A stretch of DNA of 30,637 nucleotides from Euprymna scolopes (GCA_024364805.1 CM044522.1:15551711-15582347), one strand, 5' to 3'; positions 1-10,206 are shown, counted from the first letter of the stretch. The notes: generated by a model from the sequence alone, not told the origin. Numbers and translations: made by a program.

Positions 1-310
1 AAGCAAATTTTGAAAAAAAAGTCAACTATATTTTAATATGTAAATGACTTTCAGAATTAAATAAGCTGATGTATAAAATATGGAGACTAGGAAGTAAATT
101 ATCATGCTTATACGTGCTTAATTTCGATTTTTTAACTACCTAGAGTGCTCATTTCTTTTTTGAAGGGTTATGCTATATATTTAGTGGCAACTGTTTATTT
201 ATTTTTTGCTGGAGAGCTCAAACAACATGCAGGAAGCAAATATGGAAAAAGAGTCCACCATATTCAGAGGTTTATCCATAAATAAAATATGCTGATATAT
301 AATATAGAGA
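1..310. repeat. AT-rich DNA with a short direct duplication
   Basis: The first 88 bases and bases 236-310 are diverged copies of one roughly 80-bp segment. Both begin AAGCAAAT, run through a GAAAAA..GTC motif and end near GCTGAT.TATAA.ATA. They lie about 235 bp apart. No protein homology or terminal repeat was seen, so this is an unclassified short repeat, seen by eye only. Confidence 0.4.
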
Positions 311-410
311 GAGTAAAAAGTGGATTTGGGGTTTACTTTCGGTAGTCCGATAACTATCCTCCACTTCTACGTTCCGTCCTTTTGGTTTTCGTATTCCATG
401 AGCGATGTTT

Positions 411-545
411 CTAACAGAGAGGGAAAATTGCTGTTTTCTGGCCGGCTGTTGTTTTGAGTCGATGTTATGTGGAGATTTCTAATCCTCTCGTGACATTCAT
501 CATCAATCAAGTGTCAGTGTTATTAACCTTTACCCCTATATAAAT
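411..545 (+). repeat. LINE 3'-UTR relic
   Basis: This stretch resembles the tail of the LINE at 805-1905. Both carry AATTGCTGTTTTCTGGC, then a GAGATTT..AAT.CTCTC block, then a TTCATCATCAATCAA-like block before CCTTTA. No reverse-transcriptase sequence lies immediately upstream, so it is a detached 3' end or a duplicated tail. The bases between 546 and 804 show nothing I can assign. Confidence 0.5.
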
Positions 546-804
546 ACAGAATTTGTCTGTTTATCGGTCACCATTTTTCTGTTAATCATAATTGCTTTTT
601 TTTTAACGCGATAAGTGCATTACAGAATTAGTCTCGTTTCGAAATATCAGTGATCTTAACTAATTTTTAGAAATTAAAAATATTGCAATAAAATTAAACA
701 ATACATTTCCAACAAATGAAGTGGATCCCATGACATGAAATCAAAACCGAAACCTTTGAGATCTGCACGCTGAGATTCTACCAAATGAGTTATTTGAACA
801 TTCT

Positions 805-1905
805 TATAAATCCGTTGCCAAGGCTGCTGGAAAAAAGGTTGGGATTGTTCTACCGCTCCAGTAGATATCTCACTGCTGATGCAATTCTCTATCTGTATAA
901 AAGTCAAGTACGCCCAAGGATGGAGTACTGCTGCCATATCTGAGCAGGAGCTGCTAAAAACAGCCTATCCTGCTTTGACAGAGTACAAAATAGACTTTGT
1001 AGCCTAGTGGGGGTGCCCTTTTCTCTTCCCTATAACCTCTTTCCCATAGAAGAGACTTAGCTAGTCTATCTCTGCCTTATCGTTATTTTTCATGGAAAGT
1101 GCTTGTCATCTATGATCCCTCCTGGCCTGACTTTCACAAAAAACACTTGTCTAGTTGAAACCACTATCAATAATTTCCCCACTCTTTATCTCTGCCTAAA
1201 CCTAAATGTAGATTCCATGAACAAAGTTTCTTTCTTAGAACTGCACGCCTGTGGAACTCTATTCCGTTTTCCTGCTTTCCAACTGACTATAATATAGTCG
1301 TCTTCAAATCCAGTGTGAACAAAGCCGTCCCCTTAAGTAATCTAAATTACCAAATTTCGACTACTAATGATTACTAAAACATGTTTCCTTTGACGTCTGT
1401 ACACTCATTAATTCTTATCCTCTACCAAACTCCTCCGACAATTTGGGGTCTAAACACTTGAAATTTTAGATATAGGTTCCTTGGACATGGATCGAACTTA
1501 ATAACTTGATTTGAGCCGAAAACATTAAATATTAAGGGGTCATAATAGGGGTCAAATTTTAAAAAATTGACCGCTTATTTTTTTTTATTTTTATTTTTAT
1601 TTTTTTGCTCAACATACACCTCCAAACATCCGCGCAACGCTGCATTGAAATGCTAGTATACTAGAATTTAGACTTGTTGGGCACATAAGTCCAGTATATA
1701 TTAAAATCAGTTTTTTTTTTTAATTATATAAGAATTGCTGTTTTCTGGCGGACGTTTTCAATCTGTGTTTGTGGGACCTAGCTACAAGTCAATGCTGAGA
1801 TTTTCAATACTCTCATGGTATTCGTCATCATTCAACTGTCAATGTATTCATCTCATGAAACCTTATTTTTCGAGTGGCTTTTAGCTTTGATAAGTGATGG
1901 CTTGT
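805..1905 (+). mobile_element. CR1/Jockey-group LINE relic, RT C-terminus and 3'-UTR
   Basis: In pieces of different frames the plus strand encodes the end of a non-LTR reverse transcriptase. From about 807 it reads HSYKSVAKAAGKKVG, then after a frameshift RSSRYLTADAILYLYKSQVRP and RMEYCCHI, then a stop in place of the expected W, then AGAAKNSLSCFDRVQNRL. From 1103 it continues with LTFTKNTCLVETTINNFP and LELHACGTLFRFPAFQL, matching the usual 'FTRNTRLA..SFF..ARLWNSLPS.CFP' ending. The 3'-UTR (GTGGCTTTTAGC.TTGATAAGTGATGGC.TGTCAGTAAAA) lies at 1870-1905. It is 5'-truncated, holds at least one frameshift and several stops, and has foreign sequence at about 1440-1735. Clade is uncertain between CR1, L2 and Jockey. 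Confidence 0.8.
1440..1735 (+). repeat. Unclassified insert within the LINE, possible Helitron 3' end
   Basis: This block separates the LINE coding end from its 3'-UTR. It contains T-rich (TTTTTA)n sequence at 1579-1607 and, at 1630-1656, a GC-rich patch CCGCGCAACGCTGC followed by GCTAGT. The patch resembles the GGCAACG hairpin plus CTAGT end of the Helitrons at 11629 and 14733. No 5' TC end was identified and the hairpin is poor, so the assignment is tentative. Confidence 0.3.
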
Positions 1906-2640
1906 CAGTAAAAATGAAATCTGTAAAAGAAAGAAGAAAAAAATGGGGAAAGGGCACAGAGATATGAAAGAGGACATTTGTAAGTATTTTCTTACAGTAA
2001 AATGAGGTATTGGATAGGAAGGTTGTGAAAGCTCTGCTCAGCGTAGATTTGATTTCAGGTGAACTTTAGAAGTCCCGAGCTATCACTATGCGTTGTCAGA
2101 CAGTAAGATAAGGCGAGTAAACAAGAGGATCTAGGACGTTTTACATTGTTTTGGGACTTGATTAAATGGTATTATATCACAAAGTGTCTCGAGCGGTTGC
2201 AGCCCATCCGTAAATATTGTGAAACTGCAGCACTACCAACCCATTTTCAACAATAAAAAAGTAGAAAAATTCAACAATCCATGAGTAGAAAAATCCAACG
2301 ATGTATACATTAGATCATGAATCTACCTTTCTTTTTTTTCTTTCTTTTTTCTTTCTTTTTTTTCTTTCTTTTTTCTTTTTTTTTTTCAGCTGCAACCAGC
2401 CATAGTGATACATTCTTACAGGCTCCGCCTTTAGTCTATAAAAAATAGGCATTACATGACCAAGATCAAATTTTTGACCAGTGTAGCGGAGGTTAGTATA
2501 TAAATAACATTTTATGTCATTAAATGGTTGTTAATCTGTTTAAATTTTTTTTTTTTTTTTACTATTTTGGTAAATAAGTGAGCATCAAATAAGAAGCCAC
2601 TGATGTTATATTTATCTTGAGACAAATTTAAGAAAAGTAC
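1906..2640. other. Unassigned AT-rich spacer with a polypyrimidine tract
   Basis: No coding or terminal-repeat signal was found. Bases 2331-2390 are an almost pure T-rich tract of imperfect (CTTTTTT)n repeats ending in TTTTTTCAG, which superficially looks like a splice acceptor. A T run also lies near 2549-2562. Confidence 0.5.
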
Positions 2641-2649
2641 TTTGGTAAG

Positions 2650-2875
2650 AACAAGAATCTGCATTTTGCTTTTGCAGATTTGGAGAAAGCTTTTAACAGA
2701 GTTCCAAGAGAAGTTGTCTCATGCGTTTTGTGTAAATTAATGGCAAACGAGTGGTTGGTGAAGGTTGCTCAAGCAATGTACATAAATGCCAGCTTTGATA
2801 TTAAAATAGGAATACATCAGGGTTTGATATTGAGTCATTTGCTTTTGAATAGTGTTTTAGAAGCATTGTCTAGAG
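2650..2875 (+). mobile_element. RTE-like LINE reverse-transcriptase fragment
   Basis: One open frame reads FADLEKAFNRVPREVVSCVL, then KLMANEWLVKVAQAMYINAS, then IGIHQGLILSHLLLNSVLEA and LSR. This matches the palm of a LINE reverse transcriptase of the type 'FVDLEKAFDRVPREVVWWAL...WLVKVVQSMY...VGVHQGSVLSPLLFIIVLEALS'. Motif A (FADLEKAF) is present with its catalytic Asp. The segment between the finger strands and HQG is short, suggesting an internal deletion of about 10 residues. The frame ends at the hAT left end at 2876. The YADD catalytic block expected next was not found beyond the hAT. Confidence 0.82.
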
Positions 2876-5660
2876 CAGTGATGCTCAACCTTTTTCATCC
2901 CATGGACCACAAAATCATTTATTTATTAACTATGATAAAATCAGTTTTTAAATTTTACAAAAAAAATTGTTTTAAAAAAAGTTGTACTACTGAAAAATAC
3001 ATTTTACAAAATCATTTATCTATTAACTATGACAAAATCAGTTTTTAAATTTTACAAAAGAAAATTGTTTAAAAACGTTGCACTACTGAAAAATACATTT
3101 TACAAAATCATTTATTTATTAACTATGATAAATTAGTTTTTAAATTTTACAAAAGAAAATTGTTTAAAAAAGGTTGTATTACTGAAAAATACATTTTACA
3201 AAATCATTTATTTATTAACTATGATAAAATTAGTTTTTAAATTTTACAAAAGAAAATTGTTTAAAAAAGGTTGTATTACTGAAAAATGCATTTTACAAAA
3301 TCATTTATTTATTAACCGTGATAAAATCAGTTTTTAAATTTTACGAAAGAAAATTGTTTTAAAAAATTGTATTACTAAAAAATGCATTTTACAAAATCAT
3401 TTATTTGTGATAAAATCAGTTTTTAAAATTTACAAAAGAAAATTGTTTAAAAAAAGGTTGTATTACTGAAAAATGCATTTTACAAAATCATTTATTTATT
3501 AACTGTGATAAAATTAGTTTTTAAATTTTACAAAAGAAAATTGTTTAAAAAAGGTTGTATTACTGAAAAATACATTTTATAAAATCATTTATTTATGATA
3601 AAATCAGTTTTTAAATTTTACAAAAGAAAATTGTTTAAAAAAAATTGTATTACTAAAAAATGCATTTTACAAAATCATTTATTTGTGATAAAATCAGTTT
3701 TTAAATTTTACAAAAGAAAATTGTTTAAAAAAGGTTGTATTACTGAAAAATGCATTTTACAAAATACTTTTATTTATTAAATGTGATAAAATCAGTTTTT
3801 ATATTTTACAAAAGAAAATTGTTTAAAAAAGGTTGTATTACTGAAAAATGCATTTTAAAAAATCATTTATTTATTAACTGTGATAAAATCAGTTTTTAAA
3901 TTTTACAAAAGAAAATTGTTTAAAAATGTTGGGTTTAATGCGATCCCTGTTCTTTGTGCTTTTTAATCAATTCTTGATAGTCAATAACAAACGTTTTATT
4001 TAGTTTCAATCTTAATGTTTCTCTTTCATTAACATCCAATTTGTTTCTCTTTTTTGTAAAGATGTCAGCAACAACTGAAAAGCTTGCTTCTACTAACCAG
4101 GTTGTCAGGAAGGATAATATGCTGGGCTCAACTAAGTCATAAATTTGTGGATTTGTCGATTTTTTTATCAATATATCCAAAAATCCCTTCATCTTGAATT
4201 CTTCTGGACAACTTTGAATTTTTTTAAATCCAAACTTTCTTGAACTACGTCAGGTTCCAATAGGATCTTCAGGTTCAAAGTTTGCTAAGTCTTGAAACCA
4301 CAGTTGATAAGTTGTGTTCATGAGTTCCTCATATCTTCTCTCAAAATCTTTCTTCAGGCCTTCCAGATATCCAGAACATTCTATGACATATTCTGGACTT
4401 GAGATGGTACTATTTAATTTTTTTTAAACAATGATAGAACTTGCTTGTCAAGTTGTGTTTTCCAGTATTACAGCTTATTTGTAAAACCTTTAATCTTTTG
4501 TGAGCAAGTGACAAGGTCAGATTTCCTTCCTTGGAGTTGCAAATTTAGTTCATTTACAAAATTAAAAATGTCACTGAGATAAAGGTTTTTGATTTAACTG
4601 CATTCTTATTCAGAGTATCTCAAATTTTCTGAGCTTTAGTCTTCTGTTTTTGAGTAGAGTCAGCAGATTCAGATTTGGATTTTAAGAAGTCCAGTACAGC
4701 TTGCCACATATCTATCAAGATTGTTACCTTTGAAGAGCCACCTAACTTCTGTACGGAGTAGCAATCTTTTTAAATTGTTCATCTCCACAAAATTTTTCAA
4801 ATAATCTGTCATTCAAGGAATTTGTTTTTATGAAATTTATTCCTGATATAACTGCATCAACAGCTTCCTTCATACTGCCATCCAGATATTTTGTTGCCAA
4901 TTGTTGTCTGTGAATAATGCAATTTACATGCATTATACGAGGAGCAACAGTTTACATCTACGTTACAAATCCTTTAATCCTGCCTGTCATGAATGCATAA
5001 CTATCTATGCTGATTAGAATCAAATTAGTTAACGGAATATTGTTATTATTCAAATAATTGTTTACTTCTGAAAAGATATCTCCTCTCTGGCAAACTTTTA
5101 AAAAATAGCATTTCTTCTCTGATGTCATTCTGATATACAAATCTGACATATGAATGCAGCAATGCTGGATTATGAATTGTTGTTTCATCGATTTGTATGG
5201 AAAAAATATTTTTTGGAAAAATTTCTATTAATTTATCTTAGAATATATTCTGCCATTTAATTTTGCCTTCTCATTACTGTTCCTCTTGACAGAGATATCT
5301 ATTTGAGCACTTCTGCAACTTCTTTGCTAATGAAGTCTTCAGCGTAAGTTAGCATAGCAGGTTGAGTCAGTTTTTCTCCGTATCCCTGTGATGCACCTAC
5401 TTTAGCAATCATTTCTGACACAATATAACTAAGCTTTAATGTTTTCACCTGAGTAGCATTCACTTTCGTGAAGAAGTCAACTAATTTTACAGGTTGAGCT
5501 TTCAATTTAAGAAAAAATATTTATTTCCCTCTACCAACAGATAATGGATGCTTTGTGTTCTGCTGAATCTCTAACTTTGCCTTCTTCATGGAATCATTAC
5601 TCGTAACCAGATCACATTCAATAAAAACTGGTTTATTGCCATCAACTTGTTTGACAAATC
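2876..5660 (-). mobile_element. hAT DNA transposon, ZBED/FAM200-type, degraded
   Basis: The outer end at 2876 begins CAGTGATGCTCAACCTTTTT, the classic 'CAGnGGTTCTCAACC' hAT terminus, preceded by GTCTAGAG (2868-2875), a typical 8-bp hAT target. The minus strand encodes a broken transposase in order. Near 5510-5660 is LGFVKQVDGNKPVFIECDLV, a decayed BED-finger region. At 5299-5505 is TLKLSYIVSEMIAKVGASQG. Near 5160-5215 is IFSIQIDETTIHN, the catalytic first-Asp block, followed by NDIREEMLFFKSL. At 4958-5090 is a fragment with DIFSEVNNYLNNNNIPL and MTGRIKGFVT, and at 4742-4933 NCIIHRQQLATKYL. Near 4270-4400 is PEYVIECSGYLEGLKKDFER, and at 3935-4192 the dimerisation domain SILSFLTTWLVEASFSVVAD. 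At least five stops or frameshifts separate these pieces. The right terminus and second target copy were not found. Confidence 0.88.
2911..3926. repeat. Minisatellite, about 11 units of 89-98 bp
   Basis: The unit contains GATAAAATCAGTTTTTAAAT, then TTTTACAAAAGAAAATTGTT, then GTTGTATTACTGAAAAAT, then CATTTTACAAAATCATTTAT. The GATAAAA landmark falls at about 2934, 3031, 3127, 3223, 3320, 3409, 3507, 3597, 3687, 3785 and 3882. Two unit lengths alternate: about 97 bp, and about 90 bp lacking an ATTAACTG-like block. The array sits between the hAT outer end and the transposase stop codon, so it is an expansion inside the transposon's 3' non-coding region. Confidence 0.92.
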
Positions 5661-5689
5661 CTAATAAAATAAGTCATCACTGCATTGTC

Positions 5690-5724
5690 TCATTTTTATT
5701 TATTTATTTATTTTTTTTTTTGTA
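5690..5724 (+). repeat. (TTTA)n / poly-T tract
   Basis: TTTATTTATTTATTTATT followed by a T run marks the change from hAT-derived sequence to the 0.5 kb repeat array. Confidence 0.7.
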
Positions 5725-6193
5725 GCAACGATGGACAAAGCGTAGAACTGAACAATAGATATGCCAATCTTTTATTTTTCTTCTTTATTTATGTTATTTA
5801 TTTATTTACATTGCCCTCTTACTGTACATTTTTATTGCAGGCATTCGGCACGAAATTGAAATCAGTAAGACTCATCCTTTCTTTTTCAAAATGAAGGTTA
5901 TCTTTTTTTGTGATTTTCCAGAGCGCCCTTTCAGGGGAGGGGGGGGCTGAATTAGCTACATTAAGCAACATCTATGTTTCTTCGTTGTAATAAGGGTAAA
6001 TGCAGGCACCATCTTCTTACTCTCGTTCCATTACGTTTGTGCTTCTACTATCACTATATTCTTTTCCTTTCTTCTTTATTTACGTCATTTATTTACGTCA
6101 TTTAGGCGATTTCTTTTCTTCTCTATATATACTAAACAACTTGTGACACGTGTAGATAAAGGTTTGTACATTATGCATTAATTAAACCATTGC

Positions 6194-6644
6194 GGTACTT
6201 GTACGGTTTAATGAAGACATTAAAAATGAAAATATCGAAAAAACGTTGTATTGTACGCATTCGTTATGGAACGAAGTTCTCCGAAAAAATTTTTTTCACT
6301 TAATTTCATCCAGTAGTTTTTATTTTACAGCGAAAAAAACAATTTGTTATAATACCGAGCGAAAGGTTCGATTTTTAGGAAGAAAAGCTAGTAATAAAGA
6401 TGGGGAGGGAGTGTCGGTGCTTTAACTGGAGTTATCTCCCCTTGGGGTGTTCAACAAATTTCATAATAGCTGAGTTCAACGTGCTCTCATAAAAACGTGT
6501 TTTTCTGCTCTAAAATAAGAACTACTTGATCAAATTAAGTGAAATTTTTTTTTGGGAGATCTTCAGTTCAAAACGGATACGTACAATATAAGCTTTTTTC
6601 GATATTTTCATTTTTGAATGTCTTGATTAAACTGTAGAAGTACC
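6194..6644. mobile_element. 451-bp MITE with about 117-bp terminal inverted repeats
   Basis: The ends GGTACTTGTACGGTTTAATG and, reverse-complemented, GGTACTTCTACAGTTTAATC begin inverted repeats that align for about 117 bp. Shared blocks include AAAAATGAAAATATCGAAAA and TTTCACTTAATTT. The 8-bp sequence ACCATTGC directly flanks both sides (6186-6193 and 6645-6652) as a target duplication. The core of about 210 bp carries no reading frame. An 8-bp duplication with long GG-starting ends could indicate a Merlin-, MULE- or hAT-derived element; the transposase source is not visible here. Confidence 0.9.
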
Positions 6645-7702
6645 ACCATTGCGTATTTAGAAATGAGCAATGGATTTAGCTCTCTTTTCCTTTTCTTCTT
6701 TATTTATGTTATTTATTTACATTGTCCTCTAAGTGTGCATTTTTATTACAGGTATTCGGTTAGAAACAAGACCAATTAACACTCATCTGTTTTCTTCAGG
6801 AGAAGGGCAATATTTTGTGACCTTCTTTAGTGTCCGCTCGGGAGAGCTGGAGTAGCCACATTAAATCATTTAACCATTTACTTACTTTCCTTCTCTTATG
6901 TGGCTTGTGATGCTGCTACTACTACTAATGATATCACTTTATTCTTTTCATTTTTTTTTCTTTATTTACATCATCTATTTATTTATGTCATCCTCTTACA
7001 CTCCTTCTCTCTTTTTTTTTACTGCTGCTACTATTACTTTAGTGCTTTTGTTGCTATAAACAATCTTCAAGTTGTAGTGACTTATAATTGGTATGAGTAT
7101 TAAGTCTTTGTTGGATGGGGAAGGTGTGAAAAGCGCACAGATATAGCAGGCTTTTTTTTCTTTTATATATACTTTATATATATTTATATGTGCATAAGAG
7201 TATACATTAGATAGTAAAAAAATGAACAATAGATATGTTTCTCTTTTATTTTTCTTCTTTATTTATGTTATTTATTTATTTACATTACCATCTTGCTGTG
7301 CATTTTTATTGCAGGCATTCGGCAAGAGATATGAGTCATTAAGCCTCATCTGTTTTTCCTTCAGGAGGAGGACTATATATTTGTAACCTTTCAAAGTGTT
7401 CCTTCACAACAGCTGGAGTAGCAACATTAAGCAACCTGCCTTGTGTCACATCATGCTTCTTTGTTGTAATAAAAGTAAATACATGCATTATTCTCTTACT
7501 TTCCTTCCATTACGATTTTATTTCTATTTGCTCTTTCTTCTTTATTTACGTCATTTATTTATTTTCTCTTTCCCTTCACTATAGCACTCTTACTACCACT
7601 TATCGTCTTATTTGTTTTTCCTCCTTCCATCTAAAGCATTCATTGTGCAAAGAAACACCCAAATAACCAAACAAGCAGGAGTAGCAGAATTTTAGTATCA
7701 TA

Positions 7703-8463
7703 CACAGTGAAATGATAAAATTGTCGCCCAAGAAAAGACAATGTGATTCCATTTTTGTTTGATGAAAACTGGTTTTCTTTTTTTTTTGTTTTGTTGCAAA
7801 CCATCTATTAGTTGGCCAGTTGTGTACAAATCCCAAGAGTAAGAGGAGCCTTCTATTATGTCTGAAAGTGACACAAGCGTTCAACAAGCGAGATCGGAAA
7901 CGCACCCCTGTATAACTTATGCTTTTTACCAATCCAAGTTATAACAACAGGACCACTGCCAGCACCCTCAAAATGCATCACTGGACTGCTGCAAATAACA
8001 GAGATGTGGCCAAAGTAATGAAAACAAAGTTTCAAGTGAGGGCCACATTATGCCACCTCACATTTTCGAAGTCGACTTGAAAGTCAACACCAAAGTGTGC
8101 CTGGATGTGCTATGATTTTGAACCCTTCACTCACTGGCCCCATCCTCCTTACCTGATCTGAACCCGCTGGACTAATTTATTTGGTCATATGTCGAGATCA
8201 TCAGCAACATGACCTTCCACAACACCAAAACCAGTCTGATCGCCGTTATCTGCCAAATATTCACTGCCAGTGCTTGTGGAAAAGGTATGCTCCCAGTTCT
8301 GGACCCATATCGAGGCGGTGATTGAGACTGAAAGCGACTATATTGAATAGATGTCAGCTCTACTACATAATCAAGTTACCTGAATTGATTTTTTCGATAA
8401 AAGTTTTAAAACAAAGCTGTAGTGTTGCTTTCTTTAGGGCGATACTTTTATCATTCCACCCTG
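7703..8463 (+). mobile_element. maT/mariner-type element, 761 bp, internally deleted
   Basis: Terminal inverted repeats begin CACAGTGAAATGATAAAA on the left and, reverse-complemented, CAGGGTGGAATGATAAAA on the right. TA dinucleotides flank both ends (7701-7702 and 8464-8465). Frames inside give MSESDTSVQQARSETHPC, MPPHIFEVDLKVNTKVCL (after one correction in reading), SSLPDLNPLD and a closing IEAVIETESDYIE stop. This resembles the IS630/Tc1/mariner group ending 'PPSSPDLNPLDYFVW...RIEAVIEAEGGYIE'. Compared with the copy at 16033-16915 it lacks about 122 bp, covering the second catalytic Asp region. Full elements are about 1.3 kb, so both copies also share a deletion in the N-terminal half. Confidence 0.88.
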
Positions 8464-8473
8464 TATGACCAGT

Positions 8474-8640
8474 CCATGTGGCGCAATGGTTAAAATGTTA
8501 GCTAATTGACAGGAAAACTGGGGTTCAATTCTCAATCGAGTTATACCAAAGACTAAAAAAAAAGATTGATGTGTTCTTGCTAAACACTCAGCATTATAAG
8601 GTTAGCATTAAGGATAAGTAATCTTGAAAAAGAAATTTTC
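8474..8640 (+). mobile_element. tRNA-derived SINE, copy 1
   Basis: An A-box-like TGGCGCAATGG (8479-8489) and a B-box-like GGGTTCAATTC (8521-8531) are 42 bp apart, the spacing expected of a tRNA-derived Pol III promoter. The body AACACTCAGCATTATAAGGT and tail GATAAGTAATCTTGAAAA recur at 11245-11415 and 27430-27640. It starts directly after the maT right end. Confidence 0.85.
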
Positions 8641-8800
8641 TCCCTTTCTTTATATATACTGGACAATTCGTGAAACACTTATAGATAAAACTTTACATAT
8701 TGTAAATTAATGTACGTATCGCATACTTAGAAATGAACAATATGTTTCTCTCCTTTACTTTTTCTTCTTTATTTATATCACCCACTTATTACCAATATTA

Positions 8801-9090
8801 AACGGCTGGATCACCAAAGTTAAGCAACGTTGAACCTAGTCAGTACTAAACAGGTGACCATTTGGAACTTTTAGGTGCTGTATGTGCTCTCCGCTTATCT
8901 CGGCATTGTTTCCAGTCATTCTAGTCTTCTCCTTACCACTGGACTCAAACAGTGCGATTCAGGAGAGGTGTGGTTGGAGATTGTGCAACCCTTGCCTCAC
9001 AATTACATGCGCTCCTGCCCCTAAGGGGTATCCTTTGTCTTTCAAGATATTCCCAATTATTCTAGTTGACAGTGTCATATTAATTTAGTA
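8801..9090 (+). mobile_element. 5S rRNA-derived segment (SINE3-like or 5S pseudogene)
   Basis: Bases 8805-8886 read GCTGGATCACCAAAGTTAAG, then CAACGTTGAACCTAGTCAGT, then ACTAAACAGGTGACC and GGTGCTGTATG. This matches 5S rRNA from about residue 35 to its 3' end ('GATCACCGAAGTTAAGCAACG...GGTCAGTAC..GGATGGGTGACC...GGTGCTGTAGGC'). The internal promoter region is largely kept. The 5' third of 5S is missing and about a quarter of positions differ, so it is not a functional 5S gene. The following GC-richer body (8887-9090) may be the SINE body. Confidence 0.82.
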
Positions 9091-9546
9091 TGGAAAGTAT
9101 GAGCAGGTGGAGAAAGTTTGCAAAGGTGGGTGGAAAGTATGAGCAGGTGGTGTTGGAGATTTGTAGTAGCAACATTCAACAACAGCAACAGAACTCAAAC
9201 AAGCTGCCATTGGTACACGCATTTGATTTTCTTTCTAGCTGGCCCAATCAGAGGGCATTTCTCAGGTGAACTGAACTGAGTGCACAACAAGAAATGATAA
9301 AAGGGAGTGCCCGCTAGATTCTTGCCATTTCTGGCCGGTAAACCGTTCACTAGACTCATCCTATTTCCGGTCGGTCGGTCGGGAGAGGACACAGCCAGCT
9401 GATTCATTCCACAATGCTTCTTTCAACCAGCAATCTTGTCACTTGGAACGACCCGTCCCCCTCCCCGGGCCACCTGGCCCTGGGTTTCAACAAAAAACTT
9501 CAAAGATTCAAACATGGCGGCTTCCATACATGGGCGGACTTAACGC

Positions 9547-9580
<34 letters not shown>

Positions 9581-10206
9581 CCTATGTAGACCAGGTAGAC
9601 ACAGGCTTGACTGGCATATCTTTGTAGTAAAACATCATCATATCTGAACTGTTGCCTTACCTTACAAACAAGACATTCATCCTACCCTTCATATGTGAAC
9701 TCTTCTCGCTTCACTTCCAATAAGACATTTATTTTGCCTCCATTCATACTCATTCCTTTACTAACCTCTTTCTTTTTTTATTCTTTTCCTTTTATTGACC
9801 TGTTAACGAATATGACTCAATAAAATTGTTTTAAACCTTTAAAATGAGATTTGCCTACTTATTCTTCAGATTTTCTCATAAAGCAGACAAGTCGCATATA
9901 AATAAATATATTATGAGCCAAGAGGATTATTACGCTTGTGGAGTTTAATGTTACTATTTACGTAAACTGGTGATAATCTCCTGCGGTTTAGGGAGTTTAA
10001 GAGATCTGATTTGTATGTTATTAACAATTATAAATTTATTGGTCCCCAGACAAAAGGAGGGCAGACCTGTAAATTCAACCTTGTCCATTCATACGTTCGT
10101 CTGTCTGCACTTTTCGCAATAACTGTCTTGTAATGTTTTTATAAATTTTGCACAAGCATTAAACGTCATATGAGTAAAAAAGTAACAGAACGGATTTTCC
10201 TGGAAA
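9086..10206. other. Unassigned region with a CA microsatellite
   Basis: GGAAAGTATGAGCAGGTGG occurs twice about 41 bp apart (near 9090 and 9131). A (CA)15 tract lies at 9549-9578. The section 9240-9640 is noticeably GC-richer than its surroundings, and 9810-9840 holds AATAAAATTGTTTTAAACC, which resembles a 3'-UTR end. I could not assign a family or a protein. Confidence 0.4.

Larger units (their letters stand above)
5725..8790 (+). repeat. Diverged array of a roughly 0.5 kb unit (R1-R4), interrupted by transposons
   Basis: Four partial copies share GAACAATAGATATG, TTTCTTCTTTATTTATGTTA, TGCATTTTTATTGCAGGCAT (with a TCGG continuation) and GCTGGAGTAGCAACATTAAG. R1 is about 5740-6120. R2 is 6125-6193 continuing at 6645-7010. 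R3 is about 7160-7600. R4 is a 5' fragment at about 8645-8790. The unit start TATATATACTAAACAACTTG is visible at 6125 and, diverged, at 8652. R2 is split by the MITE at 6194-6644, and R3 and R4 are separated by the maT element and a SINE. No copy has a long reading frame. The unit matches no family I recognise; the TTTTTATTGCAG motif mimics a splice acceptor but no exon follows. Confidence 0.65.

Noticed and set aside
2331-2400. Splice acceptor after the pyrimidine tract (TTTTTTCAG)
   Set aside because: No exon-like frame follows; low-complexity DNA readily mimics this signal.
2911-3926. CRISPR-like array
   Set aside because: Units are contiguous and about 90-97 bp with no unique spacers, and the setting is animal DNA; it is a minisatellite.
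8801-8886. Functional 5S rRNA gene
   Set aside because: The first third is missing and many positions differ from 5S.
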